Assembly: GCF_001655615.1 (NCBI RefSeq)
Contig: NZ_CP011567.1
Location: 3,481,001 to 3,545,000, forward strand
Length of the DNA stretch: 64,000 nucleotides
Source: Pseudomonas sp. GR 6-02
GTDB taxonomy: Bacteria; Pseudomonadota; Gammaproteobacteria; Pseudomonadales; Pseudomonadaceae
Reading direction: 5' to 3'
Shown: piece by piece, positions 1 through 9,900 of the stretch
Layout of the letters: every line of letters starts with the position of its first letter
How positions within the stretch are numbered: the first letter of the stretch is position 1
Notes under the pieces: model-generated
Databases searched by the model: none
Told to the model about the DNA's origin: nothing
What the model saw: the letters and a program-made list of their open reading frames with translations, nothing else
Made by a program: the position numbers and the translations under genes

Positions 1-175
1 AGCCGATCCCCGCCTCGCCAAAAATCGGCGCGCCGAGTGCGGTGAGTTCAGCGATGTCGCGGTACAGCGTGCGTTCGGAAATCTCCAGCTCGCTGGCCAA
101 TGTCGCGGCAGTCACTGGACGACTTTTGCCGCGTAGCACTTGTAACAAGGTCAGTAAACGAGTGGTTCGCGACAC
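1..175 (-). CDS. YafY-type HTH/WYL transcriptional regulator (5' part, runs off the window)
   Basis: The reverse strand opens with a GTG codon preceded by AAGGAG about 10 bases upstream and reads without a stop to the window edge, giving 58 residues. They form a helix-turn-helix typical of the DeoR/YafY class: a leucine-rich helix 1 (TRLLTLLQVLRG), then TAATLASELEISERTLYRD, with the R-T-L-Y-R-D recognition-helix signature of this family. YafY-type proteins carry a WYL ligand-sensing domain after the HTH; that part would lie outside the window. The target is unknown. The start is chosen from the ribosome binding site. Confidence 0.75.
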   Translation of the reverse strand, partial: MSRTTRLLTLLQVLRGKSRPVTAATLASELEISERTLYRDIAELTALGAPIFGEAGIG

Positions 176-272
176 GGTCGGCAGGCTCCTTGCTGGAAGT
201 CGCCGGAGCTTAGCAGAGGCTGCTGTCAGAAAGTGGCAGGAGCTATAGCCGATTTTGAAAACTTCCCACTCC

Positions 273-314
273 GTGGCGAGGGAGCTTGCTCCCGCTGAGC
301 GGCGAAGCGGCCCC
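273..314. repeat. REP element at the edge of the truncated permease
   Basis: One unit of the gtggcgagggagcttgctccc family with its gcggcgaagcggcccc tail. The same core occurs in paired form at 49886, 54199, 56662 and 59033. Here it stands alone, and recognisable permease coding sequence starts about eight bases after it, so it marks a rearrangement junction. Confidence 0.85.
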
Positions 315-321
315 AAAATCG

Positions 322-816
322 GTGATCCAACTCACTGGCGTGGCCAGTCGTTATGTGGCGTTTTTCATTGCCGGTCTGTTGGTGCTGCTGGGCTTGTTCC
401 CGATGATCGGCGCGGTGCTGCAACTGATGCCAAAACCAGTGCTCGGCGGTGCCGAACTGGTAATGTTCGGCACTGTGGCCGTGGCCGGGATCAAGATCCT
501 CGCCGAGGCCGGCCTGCATCGGCGCAACATGCTGATCGTGGCGATTTCCCTCGGCATGGGCCTGGGCGTCGCGGCGGTGCCTGAAGTCCTGCGCGAGCTG
601 CCGAAGGCGCTGCACAACATCTTCGAATCGCCGATCACTGTCGGTGCGTTGTGCGCTATCGTGCTGAATATCTTCCTGCCCGAAGAGTTCATCGAGCTGG
701 AAGAAGACGAGTTCGACCCGGAAGCCTCGGTGCTTCAGGTGATGCAGAACCCGGATGTTACGGCCAAGGGTGAACCCGCGTCACCTGTGGCTGTCGCACA
801 GTTGAACCGTCCGTAA
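322..816 (+). pseudogene. C-terminal remnant of a nucleobase:cation symporter-2 (UacT/XanP-type) permease
   Basis: From the codons for V-I-Q-L-T-G-V-A-S-R-Y this reads as the last ~165 residues of an NCS2 urate/xanthine/uracil permease: VIQLTGVASRY, LGLFPMIGAVLQ, the PVLGGAELVMFGTVAVAGI segment, RRNMLIVAISLGMGLGV, and an acidic C-terminal tail after NIFLPEEF. Family members are about 450-505 residues, so roughly the first two thirds, with most membrane helices and the substrate site, are absent. The upstream DNA is a REP element, not permease sequence. The frame stays open through the REP back to an ATG at 286, which adds non-homologous residues. The original stop and terminator survive. I regard it as a non-functional leftover of a deletion. 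Confidence 0.8.
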
Positions 817-822
817 TGCTCG

Positions 823-853
823 AAGGCCGAGCTTTGAGCGGTTCGGCCTTTTT
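823..853 (+). terminator. Rho-independent terminator after the permease remnant
   Basis: The stem aaggccga/ttcggcctt is followed by a T run (ttttt). It directly follows the permease stop codon and precedes the lipoprotein gene. Confidence 0.8.
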
Positions 854-865
854 CTTTACGAGAAT

Positions 866-1345
866 ATGTTCATGCGCAGATTGCTAGCCCTGTCCCTATC
901 CCTTCTATTGCTCTCCCTGAGCGCCTGCGCCCTGTTCCCCAGTCGCGACCCGCTGCACATCAACGTGGTCGGTATCGAGCCGCTGCAAAGCCAGGAGCTG
1001 GAAGTACGCTTCGCGGTAAAACTGCGCGTGCAAAACCCCAATGAAACCGCGATCGCCTATAACGGCGTGGCGCTGGACCTGGAGGTTAATGGCCAGCCGC
1101 TAGCTTCCGGCGTCAGCGATCAGTCGGGCTCGATCCCACGATTCTCCGAAGCAGTGATCGTGGTGCCGGTGAGCGTTTCGGCCTTCTCGGTGCTGCGTCA
1201 GACCCTCGGACTGAGTCAGACGCAGACACTGGACAATCTGCCTTACGTACTGCACGGCAAACTGGCCGGAGGGGCGTTCGGCACCATGCGTTTTGTCGAT
1301 AGCGGCAAGCTCAGCCTGCCGGGCTCGATCTCTGGCACCTGGTAA
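866..1345 (+). CDS. LEA type 2 family lipoprotein
   Basis: A 159-residue protein with a lipoprotein signal: basic start MRR, a leucine-rich core, and the lipobox L-S-A-C with Cys21 as the lipidated residue. The rest matches the LEA_2/water-stress (WHy) domain: a beta-rich region beginning INVVGIEPL, with LRVQNPNETAIAYNGVALDLEVNG, the usual 'N-P-N ... Y' start of this Ig-like fold. In pseudomonads these are small envelope lipoproteins linked by homology to desiccation and stress; the precise role is not established. A second Met two codons downstream (872) is an alternative start. The gene is convergent with the PhoD-like gene, only eight bases apart. Confidence 0.85.
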   Translation: MFMRRLLALSLSLLLLSLSACALFPSRDPLHINVVGIEPLQSQELEVRFAVKLRVQNPNETAIAYNGVALDLEVNGQPLASGVSDQSGSIPRFSEAVIVVPVSVSAFSVLRQTLGLSQTQTLDNLPYVLHGKLAGGAFGTMRFVDSGKLSLPGSISGTW

Positions 1346-1353
1346 CGCCCCCG

Positions 1354-2916
1354 CTATGTAACGGGGTCGATCACCTGCGTCACACTATGCTTCAGACCTT
1401 CTACGTGCCAGTTGGCCCATAGTCGGGTCTTGCCGTTGCCGCCTTCATCCGGCTCGATCGCCAACCAGTTTCGAGCGGCGATCAGGTAACGCCCCCTCGC
1501 GCCAACAGGCAACATGGTTCCGGTGATGCCGTAGTCGATCTGTTCCTGGTTCGCACCGATGGACTCCAGAAAGTGCACCGCCAACACTGGCGGCGCAGGA
1601 TGCACGACGCCGGTGGAAATCAATTGGTAGATTTTCCCCGCGCCATCGCTGCCATGCCGGGGCAACTTCGATTCGATCACACAGGCCCCGGCCACATGAA
1701 CGTCGCCAGACACCAGCGTGACCTTGCATGATTGGGCTTTGGCGAAATCCAGCAGCCGCATGATCAACCGCTTGCGTTCACTGCGGTGCGGCAGGCTTCG
1801 CCAGTGGTCGCGTAAATCGTCCTCGAGCTCCTGTTGCCCCACCATCACGTCCAGCGCCTTTTCGGCCGCCTGTAAATCAAGGTAACCCACCGGAATACTC
1901 GACATCAGCAACAGGTGCTTGTGCGCAGGGACCTTGTCCAGCCAGGCATAAATCGCATCCCAACTGAGAGGCGAAATAACCCGGGTTTGTTGGGCCTGCG
2001 GGGTGGTCAAGTCCGGCGCACGTTCGCTGCGTAGATCGGGAACCAGCAAGGCCAACTCGCCCAGGCCGGTGAACCCCAGGTGAAAGCCATCGGCGGTTCC
2101 GGGAATCGCGCAGGGATGGGTATCAGCGGACGGCTTGAGGTGAGGATGCGTCTGGATCAGTTGCTGCTGGAAAATCCTGAAATAGCGTTTGGCTGTGGCA
2201 AACAGCCCCTGGAACACCGGGCTTGAATGCAATATCTCATCGTAGGAACCCCAGCCATCGATGATGTCATGGTCATCCCACATCATCACCGTCGGAATGG
2301 CGCCGAACACCTTGGCCATCTCGGGCTGTTTCCAGCATTCCAGGTAGAGCCTGGTGAAAAACTTGTCCAGATCGGCTTCGATCACCTTGGTGTAAGCAGC
2401 CTTTTGCCGGTCGGCGAAGGGTTTGGCGAACCATGCTTTCATCGACGGCACACTGCTGCGCATGTCGTCGCTGTAAACCTGATCGCCGCCCATCAACAGC
2501 AGATGATAGGGCTCGCCCTGGTGAGCACCCCACATGTGCTCCCAACGCTCGTTGTTCCGGTCTACCTTCTCCATCTCCTTGGGGTCGGAGAAACCGTTGC
2601 ACGACACATACGCAATGCGCGGCGACTGGCCCTTGGCCGGAACGACGAAGTTGGCCTGCGCACCGTCTACGGAAACCGTGTAACTGGTGGCAACGGCCTG
2701 ATCCTGCGCCGCCTTGAAATCGATGCGCCAGACCCGGGAATTAGGGTTGAGCAGCGGGATATCGGCGATGGCCAAGGGTGTGTCGGCAGTCACATCCTTG
2801 GGCACTTTTACCGTGGGAGGTGGCTCGCCCAAGGGTGAAACCACCAGGGCAGACACGTTGTAGACATTATTATTGATGCCACGAAACTGCAGAATCGGGC
2901 CTATTAACAAACTCAT
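1354..2916 (-). CDS. PhoD-like metallophosphatase (alkaline phosphatase D family)
   Basis: A 520-residue protein of the PhoD-like metallophosphoesterase family. Metal-site motifs are visible in order: YVSCNGFSD, the aspartate-rich LLMGGDQVYSDD, MMWDDHDIIDGWGS (the classic W-D-D-H-D signature), and LVSGDVHVAG near the C terminus. These enzymes cleave phosphomono- or diesters using metal ions such as Fe/Ca. I see no Tat or Sec signal, so unlike classical PhoD it is probably cytoplasmic. I start at the Met of M-S-L-L-I-G-P, with a purine-rich stretch upstream; the frame extends 19 codons further to 2973 without family character. Substrate unknown. Confidence 0.85.
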   Translation of the reverse strand: MSLLIGPILQFRGINNNVYNVSALVVSPLGEPPPTVKVPKDVTADTPLAIADIPLLNPNSRVWRIDFKAAQDQAVATSYTVSVDGAQANFVVPAKGQSPRIAYVSCNGFSDPKEMEKVDRNNERWEHMWGAHQGEPYHLLLMGGDQVYSDDMRSSVPSMKAWFAKPFADRQKAAYTKVIEADLDKFFTRLYLECWKQPEMAKVFGAIPTVMMWDDHDIIDGWGSYDEILHSSPVFQGLFATAKRYFRIFQQQLIQTHPHLKPSADTHPCAIPGTADGFHLGFTGLGELALLVPDLRSERAPDLTTPQAQQTRVISPLSWDAIYAWLDKVPAHKHLLLMSSIPVGYLDLQAAEKALDVMVGQQELEDDLRDHWRSLPHRSERKRLIMRLLDFAKAQSCKVTLVSGDVHVAGACVIESKLPRHGSDGAGKIYQLISTGVVHPAPPVLAVHFLESIGANQEQIDYGITGTMLPVGARGRYLIAARNWLAIEPDEGGNGKTRLWANWHVEGLKHSVTQVIDPVT

Positions 2917-2984
2917 GGCGAGTCCATCCGTTGACGGGGGTGTGAACGCCTGGAGACTAGACGACAATCCCACCCCCCGACGGA

Positions 2985-3908
2985 TTATGTGTTGAACCGC
3001 ACGCCCGGTTTGGCTCGCTCATCCACCGTCAACTCAAACACGTCCGGGCGCGCATAATGCCCGACCACGTCGTAGTCGTACCGGGCGCGGATCAGGTCAT
3101 CGGTGTCGATTTCGGCGGTCAGCAATCCCGCCTCGCCACGCAGCGGCCCGGCGAGAATGTCGCCCATCGGCCCGACAATCACGCTGCCGCCGGCAATCAA
3201 CGGGCGCTCCGCCGGCCAGTTGGCGATGTCCACGCCCAAGGCTTGTGGCGAGTCCTGAACCTGACAGGCACTGACCACAAAGCAGCGTCCTTCATGGGCG
3301 ATGTGACGCATGCTGACCTGCCACATCTCGCGCTCGTCCACAGTCGGCGCGCACCAGACCTCCACGCCCTTGGCATACATCGCGGTGCGCAGCAACGGCA
3401 TCATGTTTTCCCAGCACACCACCGCGCCGATCCGCCCGACCTGGCTGTCGATCACCGGCAAGGTCGAGCCATCGCCCTTGCCCCAGATCAGTCGCTCGGT
3501 GCCGGTGGGCATCAATTTGCGGTGCTTGGCAACCAGCCCTGCCTGCGGGTCGAAATACAGCGCGGTGCAGTACAAGGTGCTGCCGGCACGTTCGATCACA
3601 CCGATCACCAGGTTGGCCCCGGTGCGGGCCGACAACCCGGCCAAGGCGTCGGTCTCGGCACCAGGCACGTCGATGGCATTGGCGAAATACCGGGCAAACG
3701 CTTCACGACCTTCCGGCAGTCGATAGCCGAGTTGCGTGCCGAAGCTCTCGCCTTTGGGGTAGCCACCGAGCAACGCCTCAGGCATGACCACCAACGCCGC
3801 GCCGGATTCGATAATGGCGGTTTCCCAGGAGAGGATTTGATCGAGGGTGTCGGCCTTGCCGCCGGGCAAGGCGCCGATTTGCAGGGCAGCAACGATTGAC
3901 TTGGGCAT
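2985..3908 (-). CDS. Nitrilase (carbon-nitrogen hydrolase family)
   Basis: A 307-residue nitrilase-superfamily enzyme converting an organic nitrile to the acid and ammonia. The catalytic triad is visible: Glu44 in VMPEALLGG, Lys131 in [12 protein letters not shown] and Cys165 in [13 protein letters not shown] is the pattern of true nitrilases rather than amidases. The start M-P-K-S-I-V has GGAG eight bases upstream; the frame runs back 43 more codons to 4037, overlapping the divergent LysR gene, and that extension looks non-coding. Length is slightly under the usual 310-350. Its divergent LysR-type neighbour (start 3994) probably regulates it. The natural nitrile cannot be read from the sequence. 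Confidence 0.9.
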   Translation of the reverse strand: MPKSIVAALQIGALPGGKADTLDQILSWETAIIESGAALVVMPEALLGGYPKGESFGTQLGYRLPEGREAFARYFANAIDVPGAETDALAGLSARTGANLVIGVIERAGSTLYCTALYFDPQAGLVAKHRKLMPTGTERLIWGKGDGSTLPVIDSQVGRIGAVVCWENMMPLLRTAMYAKGVEVWCAPTVDEREMWQVSMRHIAHEGRCFVVSACQVQDSPQALGVDIANWPAERPLIAGGSVIVGPMGDILAGPLRGEAGLLTAEIDTDDLIRARYDYDVVGHYARPDVFELTVDERAKPGVRFNT

Positions 3909-3993
3909 TACGGTGGCTCCGTCAGGAATGAGGTGTTGCTCATTCTCCGGCGCCACAGGATCATGAATAAAGCCCGACTCACTGCTGAATGAT

Positions 3994-4914
3994 ATGAACC
4001 AAATGAATATCGCCACCGTCGATCTCAACTTGCTCAAAGTCTTCGAAGCGCTGCATGAGGAGTCCAGCGCCAGCCGTGCCGCGCTGCGTCTTGGCGTGAC
4101 GCAATCGGCGGTCAGCGCGGCGTTGCGTCGGTTGCGAGAGGTGTATGGCGATCAATTGTTCGTGCGCACCGGCCGAGGTCTTGCGCCGACGCTCAAGGCC
4201 AACCAGTTGAAACCGGTGGTCAGTGATGCACTGAACAAATGCCGGCAAAGCCTGGCGATGGTCGATCCTGCGGCCCATCATTACGACGGGCGCTCGGTAA
4301 CCGTGGGTTTGTCAGATGATTTCGAAATCGCCTACGGGCGACGATTGATCGAGGAAATCGCTCACCGTGCGCCGAAGCTGCGGCTGATCTTTCGCCAGAC
4401 CCATAGCCAGATCGTCGCCCGGGCCTTGATGGAACGCAGCATCGATCTGGCGATCACCGCAGGCGGGTTTGCCGAGCGACTGCTGAGCCGCCAAGTGCTG
4501 GGTGAAGGGGGTTATCTGTGCCTGGTGGATCCCCTCAGCCTGGCCGAAGGACAACAGAGTCTCAGCCTTGATGAGTTCGTCGCCCGCGAGCACATTCTGG
4601 TGTCCTCGGGCGGTTTTATCGGGATTACCGATGAAGGTCTGGCGGCGCTGGGATCGAGTCGGCGGGTATGCGCGTCGACCACCCACTTTGCCGCGTTGCC
4701 GTATCTGCTCAAGGGCAGTCAGGCGGTGGCGACCATTCCGGCCCATGCGGCGCAAAGTATTGCAGCACTGTGCGGATTGGCGCTGCTGCCCTGCCCTCTG
4801 GCGCTGCCGCGTTACCCGATCGAACTGGGCTGGCGCACCAGCACGCAGCTCGATCCGGTGGTGTTGAAAGTGCGTGAAGCGATTGCCGCGATTTTTTCCG
4901 GGGCGTTTATTTAG
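3994..4914 (+). CDS. LysR-family transcriptional regulator, divergent to the nitrilase
   Basis: A 306-residue LysR-type regulator. The winged HTH occupies the first ~65 residues ([20 protein letters not shown], then [33 protein letters not shown]), followed by a substrate-binding domain from about residue 95 ([11 protein letters not shown]). It is of the NodD/NahR-like subgroup with '[11 protein letters not shown]' near the start. The 85-bp gap to the divergent nitrilase start would hold both promoters, the usual arrangement for a LysR regulator controlling its neighbour. A second in-frame ATG at 4003 is possible; neither start has a strong ribosome binding site. Its last eight bases overlap the 3' end of the convergent small gene. 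Confidence 0.85.
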   Translation: MNQMNIATVDLNLLKVFEALHEESSASRAALRLGVTQSAVSAALRRLREVYGDQLFVRTGRGLAPTLKANQLKPVVSDALNKCRQSLAMVDPAAHHYDGRSVTVGLSDDFEIAYGRRLIEEIAHRAPKLRLIFRQTHSQIVARALMERSIDLAITAGGFAERLLSRQVLGEGGYLCLVDPLSLAEGQQSLSLDEFVAREHILVSSGGFIGITDEGLAALGSSRRVCASTTHFAALPYLLKGSQAVATIPAHAAQSIAALCGLALLPCPLALPRYPIELGWRTSTQLDPVVLKVREAIAAIFSGAFI

Positions 4915-5158
4915 CGGCCATCAAGCGATTGACTTCACTGCGCACCATGTTCGCGAATTCCGGTGGCGACATGCCGTCGAGTTCGGCGCGTACCCATTCC
5001 GCCCATTTGCCTTTGCGCTTGGCGCGCTCACCGAACAACCGCGCGGCTTCGCCCTTGGCTTTGCCCAGGTTGTTTTGCCAGAGTTCGAACAGACGGGATT
5101 TTTCATCTTCAAGCGCCGCGCGCTCGGCGAGGGGTTTGTCGGCCAGATTGAAGCTCAT
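4907..5158 (-). CDS. Small conserved hypothetical protein
   Basis: An 83-residue, highly charged, probably helical protein (ADKPLAERAALEDEKSRLF, later ERAKRKGKWAEWVRAEL, then SPPEFANMVRSEVNRLM). No signal peptide or membrane segment. I do not recognise a named domain, but composition and codon use look like real Pseudomonas coding sequence and an AGGT site lies upstream of the ATG. Its 3' end overlaps the convergent LysR gene by eight bases. Function unknown. Confidence 0.65.
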   Translation of the reverse strand: MSFNLADKPLAERAALEDEKSRLFELWQNNLGKAKGEAARLFGERAKRKGKWAEWVRAELDGMSPPEFANMVRSEVNRLMAAK

Positions 5159-5324
5159 GGGGAATTACCTGCTGCGTAAAATAGGCGACATCTTACACTG
5201 TAGGAAGAAATGTCCTGCGCTGGATTTTTCGTCAGGGGTGAGTCACCGCGCAAAATGGCTGCAACTTTTGCCACGGCGGCAGACTCCATTGCTCACTGTC
5301 CATTCACTGTAAGGAGTACACCAA

Positions 5325-5642
5325 ATGGCTCGCAAAACCGTCGATCAAGTCGCCGATGATCAAATCAAGGATCAGGTCTTCAGCGAACTTCAGGCCCTGA
5401 TCGAAGAGTCGGAAAAACTGCTGAAAAGCAGTGCCTCACTGGTCGGAGAAGAAGCGGACACCCTTCGCGGGCAAATCGCCCAGAAACTCCAGCAGGCCCG
5501 AAGCTCGTTATCCAGTGTTCGTGACCGGACCCAACCCGCGGTCGACGCCACCGAAACCTACATTGGCGGCCATCCATGGCAAACCGTGGCCATCTCTGCG
5601 GGTTTCGGCCTGGTGGTTGGTCTGTTGTTGGGTCGGCGTTGA
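5325..5642 (+). CDS. DUF883 (ElaB/YqjD) family membrane-anchored protein
   Basis: A 105-residue protein with the layout of the ElaB/YqjD/YgaM family: a long charged helix (residues ~10-75, EELxxLLxx-type heptads in QALIEESEKLLKSSASLVGEEADTL) followed by a single C-terminal membrane segment with a glycine zipper (GGHPWQTVAISAGFGLVVGLLLGRR). Family members in E. coli are tail-anchored to the inner membrane and bind ribosomes in stationary phase; that role is known for YqjD, not shown here. Strong AAGGAG site seven to eight bases before ATG. Monocistronic. Confidence 0.88.
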   Translation: MARKTVDQVADDQIKDQVFSELQALIEESEKLLKSSASLVGEEADTLRGQIAQKLQQARSSLSSVRDRTQPAVDATETYIGGHPWQTVAISAGFGLVVGLLLGRR

Positions 5643-5665
5643 ACCATTGACCTGTGGGAACGGGC

Positions 5666-6706
5666 TCAGGACCCGGCCAGTTCCCGCAGATTCGCCAGCG
5701 TTTGTGGATCGAGCGCAATGCCTTCAACATTGGCTTTGGCGCGTTGCAGGTGACGCCGATCCCCCGGTAAACGCTTGAGCCCCACACCATGCATCTGCCG
5801 GACCAGTTCCTGACTGCGTTCGGCAAAATTCTGCCCCGCCGATTTGCTCGGATCGATCACGATCAGCAGTTGCCCGGTCCAGGGGGTTTTGGCCCCCGGA
5901 TGGTTCGACCAGTCGAACTCGAAAGAAAAGTTGCCACCGGTCAACGCCGCCGCCAACAACTCCACCATCATCGACAGCGCCGAGCCCTTGTGCCCGCCAA
6001 ACGGCAGCAACGCGCCACCTTCGAGAATTGCTTTCGGGTCCTGAGTCGGCTGGCCGAGGCTGTCCACCCCCATGCCCGCTGGCAAACGTTCGCCTTTGCG
6101 CGCGGCGATCTGCACGTCGCCATGGGCGATGGCGCTGGTCGCCAAGTCGAAGACTATCGGCGCACCGCCGGCCCTGGGCGCGGCGAAGGCAATCGGGTTG
6201 GTCCCGAACAACGGACGATCGGCACCGTGCGGCACCACGCAGGTCATGCTGTTGACCACGCTCAGCGCTACCAATCCTTCATCGGCAAACGGCTCGACGT
6301 CCGGCCACAAGGCGGCGAAGTGATGGGAATTGCGGATCGCCAACACCGCAATGCCGGCGCTGCGGGCTTTTTCCACCAGCAAGGGCCGCGCCGCCGCGAG
6401 GGCCGGTTGGGCAAATCCATTGCCGGCGTCAACCCGGACAAAACCCGAGGCCACGTCCTCGACCACCGGCACGGCCTGGCCATTGACCCAGCCACTCTGC
6501 AACGTCGACACATAACCGGGAATACGGAAAACGCCGTGACTGTGAGCTCCGTCACGTTCGGCGCTGGCGCAGTTGAGGGCCAGGGTTCTGGCGACATCGG
6601 CCGAGGTGCCATGGCGCAGGAAAATCTGTTCGAGCAATTGAACGAGCGCGTCGAAGTCGAGGTTCTGTGTGTTCGAGTTGACGGCCATTTCAGGCGATGC
6701 GGTCAT
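5666..6706 (-). CDS. dpkA: Delta1-piperideine-2-carboxylate/Delta1-pyrroline-2-carboxylate reductase (Ldh_2 family)
   Basis: A 346-residue enzyme of the malate/L-lactate dehydrogenase-2 fold, closely resembling Pseudomonas DpkA, which uses NADPH to reduce cyclic imino acids (piperideine-2-carboxylate to L-pipecolate in D-lysine catabolism; pyrroline-2-carboxylate to L-proline). Diagnostic stretches are RDGAHSHGVFRIPGYVSTL, NSHHFAALWPDVEPFA, VVNSMTCVVPHG, FGTNPIAFA and PFGGHKGSALSMMVELLA. Start M-T-A-S-P has GGAG six bases upstream; the frame extends 14 codons further to 6748. It stands alone, without D-amino-acid dehydrogenase or racemase genes nearby, so the pathway assignment rests on homology only. 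Confidence 0.85.
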   Translation of the reverse strand: MTASPEMAVNSNTQNLDFDALVQLLEQIFLRHGTSADVARTLALNCASAERDGAHSHGVFRIPGYVSTLQSGWVNGQAVPVVEDVASGFVRVDAGNGFAQPALAAARPLLVEKARSAGIAVLAIRNSHHFAALWPDVEPFADEGLVALSVVNSMTCVVPHGADRPLFGTNPIAFAAPRAGGAPIVFDLATSAIAHGDVQIAARKGERLPAGMGVDSLGQPTQDPKAILEGGALLPFGGHKGSALSMMVELLAAALTGGNFSFEFDWSNHPGAKTPWTGQLLIVIDPSKSAGQNFAERSQELVRQMHGVGLKRLPGDRRHLQRAKANVEGIALDPQTLANLRELAGS

Positions 6707-6935
6707 CTGAAGCTCCGGTTTTATTATTGGGTATGGGCAACAGGTCAAGCGAGGTTGCAGGACAACCGAAAAAAGTCGTCGATTAAGCGCTGTTTTACCG
6801 GCGTCCTGTCAAGCCTGCGACAAAGGATAAGCTCAAGCAATATGTACCGCACCCGGGCTTTCCATTGGCCCTACTGTTTTCCCTCGAGCCAACGACCTGC
6901 GATCGCCATCGATCGCAGCCCATCGAGGAAAAATC

Positions 6936-9900
6936 ATGACTGCTCCAGCACTGCCGTATTTTTTCGACGAGGCAGAACGTGCATCCAATGCCAAACACCC
7001 CGGTGATCGCGAGAAAGCGCTGCATCTCACTCTCGACGATTTGAAATGGTTGAGGGGTGGTGTCTATCTCGCCACCCACGAGATTCGCGCAGCCCAAAAG
7101 ACTCCGATGCAGATAGATCGGCTGATGTTGAAGATGCCCGATGGGACTGACATTCCATTGGCCGGTGCGTTTTGCATGAGTCACCCCAAAGTCGAGGACG
7201 ATGTCAAAAACGAACACAAGGCCAACGGCGAAGTCATCCTCTACACACCGTGGAAAGGTCTCGTCAAATACGCGGACATGACCGACCTCACCAAGAAACT
7301 CGAGGAACTGCTGAGCCAGGACGACGGCAAGCAGGCGCTGTTGCGCTATCTCTCCATCGAACAGCGGGCGACTGCATTGGCTGCCACGGGTTTGACAGTG
7401 ACGCCGCAAAAAATCGAGGGGGCGGGGTTTCAGGACCAGGAGCAGATCCTCGACCGCAACCAGACGCAGAACATCCAGACGATGCTGGCTGAACTGGTGA
7501 AAATTCCGTCGCTGCAATCGATGCTGGACGAGCTGCTCAACATCGCCCTGGCCAAGCGTTTTCCCAAACTGGACCAGCGCCGTACGCAACTGGATAGTTT
7601 TATCGACAGCGCATCTCCCTCCTCCAATACCGACAACCCGGAAAACCGGCGCAAGCTTTCTTCGCTGTCTTTGAGCGATGCCCTGCTGCACTTCTACCTG
7701 ACCAATCAATGGCCGGATGGCGACATCAGGACCTTCTCCAACCCCGGCCACGGTGTGAGCAGCGACGCTGATAACCAGACCTGGGAGCTCGAGGTAAAAG
7801 AGATCGCGCAAAGCTTCACGCCCCATCTGCAGAGTCTGCTCGAAACCTTCTGGAATTCTCCCATGAGCAGCGGGCAGTCCCGTTCCGACTTTTTCGCCGA
7901 GGGCATGCGGGATGCCTACCATGTGGATCTTCTGCGAAAACGTCAGCAAGGTATTTTGAACACCACTGAATATCTGGAGTTGATGAGCGTCAGCGGCGCC
8001 GCGCCTGCGCCAGCCCTGCCGTTACGGGTCGAGACCGTACGTGTCAGCGCCCTCTACAAACATTACGTAGAGCTCGCATCCACCTTTATGTGCGGTAACT
8101 CGGACACCTTGGGCTACCTGTACACCCACTCCTCAGGCATCCAGGCCAGTACCGATCTTGCAGCGATAAAAGACACGATACTGACCATGCTCAAAAGTGA
8201 AGGTCACGAGGACAATCTGCTTAATTTCATGTCCCTCGAGGAACGCGGCACCTTCCTGTCGCTTGAGCCACAGGAGCGCCTGATCATTGCTGAACCGATT
8301 AGCGGCCAGGTGTTTGAGCGACTCATGGAAGATGTCCGGGCCAAGCAATGGCAGAACCTGACCTACGCCCTGAGCCGGTACCGGGAAAGCGAGGGCACGC
8401 TCAATGTGCATGCGTTGCTCGACAATGCGCTGGATGTACGGGGCCTGATCGACAATCGCCTGTTGACCGGCGATGCAAACGGCCGCTGGAGCACCCGGGC
8501 CGATCAGCGATGGAGTGCCCGACCGGCCACCGTGCGGGCTGAATCGGCAAAAGAACAACTGGAAAGTCTCTCCACCGTCAAGCAGGCACTCGAGCAACAG
8601 CTGGATAAACACCCGTCCATTTCGGTTAAAACGTTAGCGGCGGCACAAACCCTCACCCGTTCGTCCCTTGAGCAACTGCAACCCAAGTTTGTGCATACCC
8701 TGACCACCGCATTGCGTAGCGAGCACAAGCTGCTGGGTGTCATCCGCGCGCTTGGGACGACGGAACTGGCGATGATCAAGACGGTGCTTGAGACGCCGGT
8801 CCGGCTGCAACGCGCAGCGCTGAACGGTTTTCTGCCGGACGTCTTTTCCCTTGCGCTGAAGGCCGGCGACTCCAGTGACTTGCTCGATCTCGCCAGTTGT
8901 TTTGTGCTCACCGAACGCGGCGGCCTGGACCCGACCCACTCCGGCAAGGCGATTTTATGGACCCCCGCCTCGGGATTCGAAGCCTTTTCCGCCCTCACAC
9001 CGCTGCTGACAGCGTTCAATAAACGTTTGCAGAGCGAGGACGATCGCCCAGCGATTCTGGAGAATATCGAAAGAAGCCAGCGAACATCAGGGCGCACCTT
9101 TACCCTCGCGCCATTACAGCTGATTCATGAGAATTTTCTGGATCACGTACAAAAACCATTTGTTCGGCTGGATCAACTGTCCGTCGAACGCGCATTGGCC
9201 TCCCCCCTGACCGAACCGGTCCTGAAGAATCTACTGAGCCTGGTGGCATTGCATAAACCGATGACGGGGCTGCGTCGGGCAACAGACCTCGCGCGCTCTC
9301 TGACGACACAACAAAAGCTTCCGGCATGGTTGGCCAAAGCGTCCATACAGGATCAGAGACTGCATGCAGAACTGCTTCAGCAATACCTGAACAATGCCCA
9401 GGACGATAAGGATTACCTGAGCGGCGTGCGCTCTCTTGAACGCACGGCACAGTTCGAGTTGAAAGAGTTACTCAAGGCCGATGAATTGACCATTGATCCG
9501 GACAACGTCCAGGTGCAGGTTGCCTCGCGCCTGATGTCCACGGCAAAGACGTTAACGCTGTCGGCTTTTGCATTGACTCACTTTGATGAACTGGACAGTG
9601 CCGACTTCAAGTTGAAGTCACTCACCTCAGCCGCCATCCCTGCCAAAATGGACAAGCCTTACATCAAGAGCCTGATACGAAAGCTGAATGTCGGTCAGTT
9701 CCACAAAAAATTTGTGGAGGCGGCGCTTGCCGAAACCAGCACCACTGCGAAATCCTGCAGACAGCTGTTCGCCGCACAATTGCCCTGGCAACTGCTGCAC
9801 TACGCGCATTCGCTAAAACTGCAGGAACGCCTGAGCGAAACCGGGCTCGACCTCGTTCGGCAGGTCATGGACATGCCCGATGCAATCGCCCGCGAGGCCG

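Noticed and set aside
286..321. ATG at 286 as a genuine start of the permease gene
   Set aside because: The codons from 286 to about 321 encode REP sequence and have no permease similarity; the product would lack two thirds of the transporter.
3909..4037. 43-codon N-terminal extension of the nitrilase
   Set aside because: It would overlap the divergent LysR gene, has no nitrilase similarity, and a GGAG-supported ATG exists at 3908.
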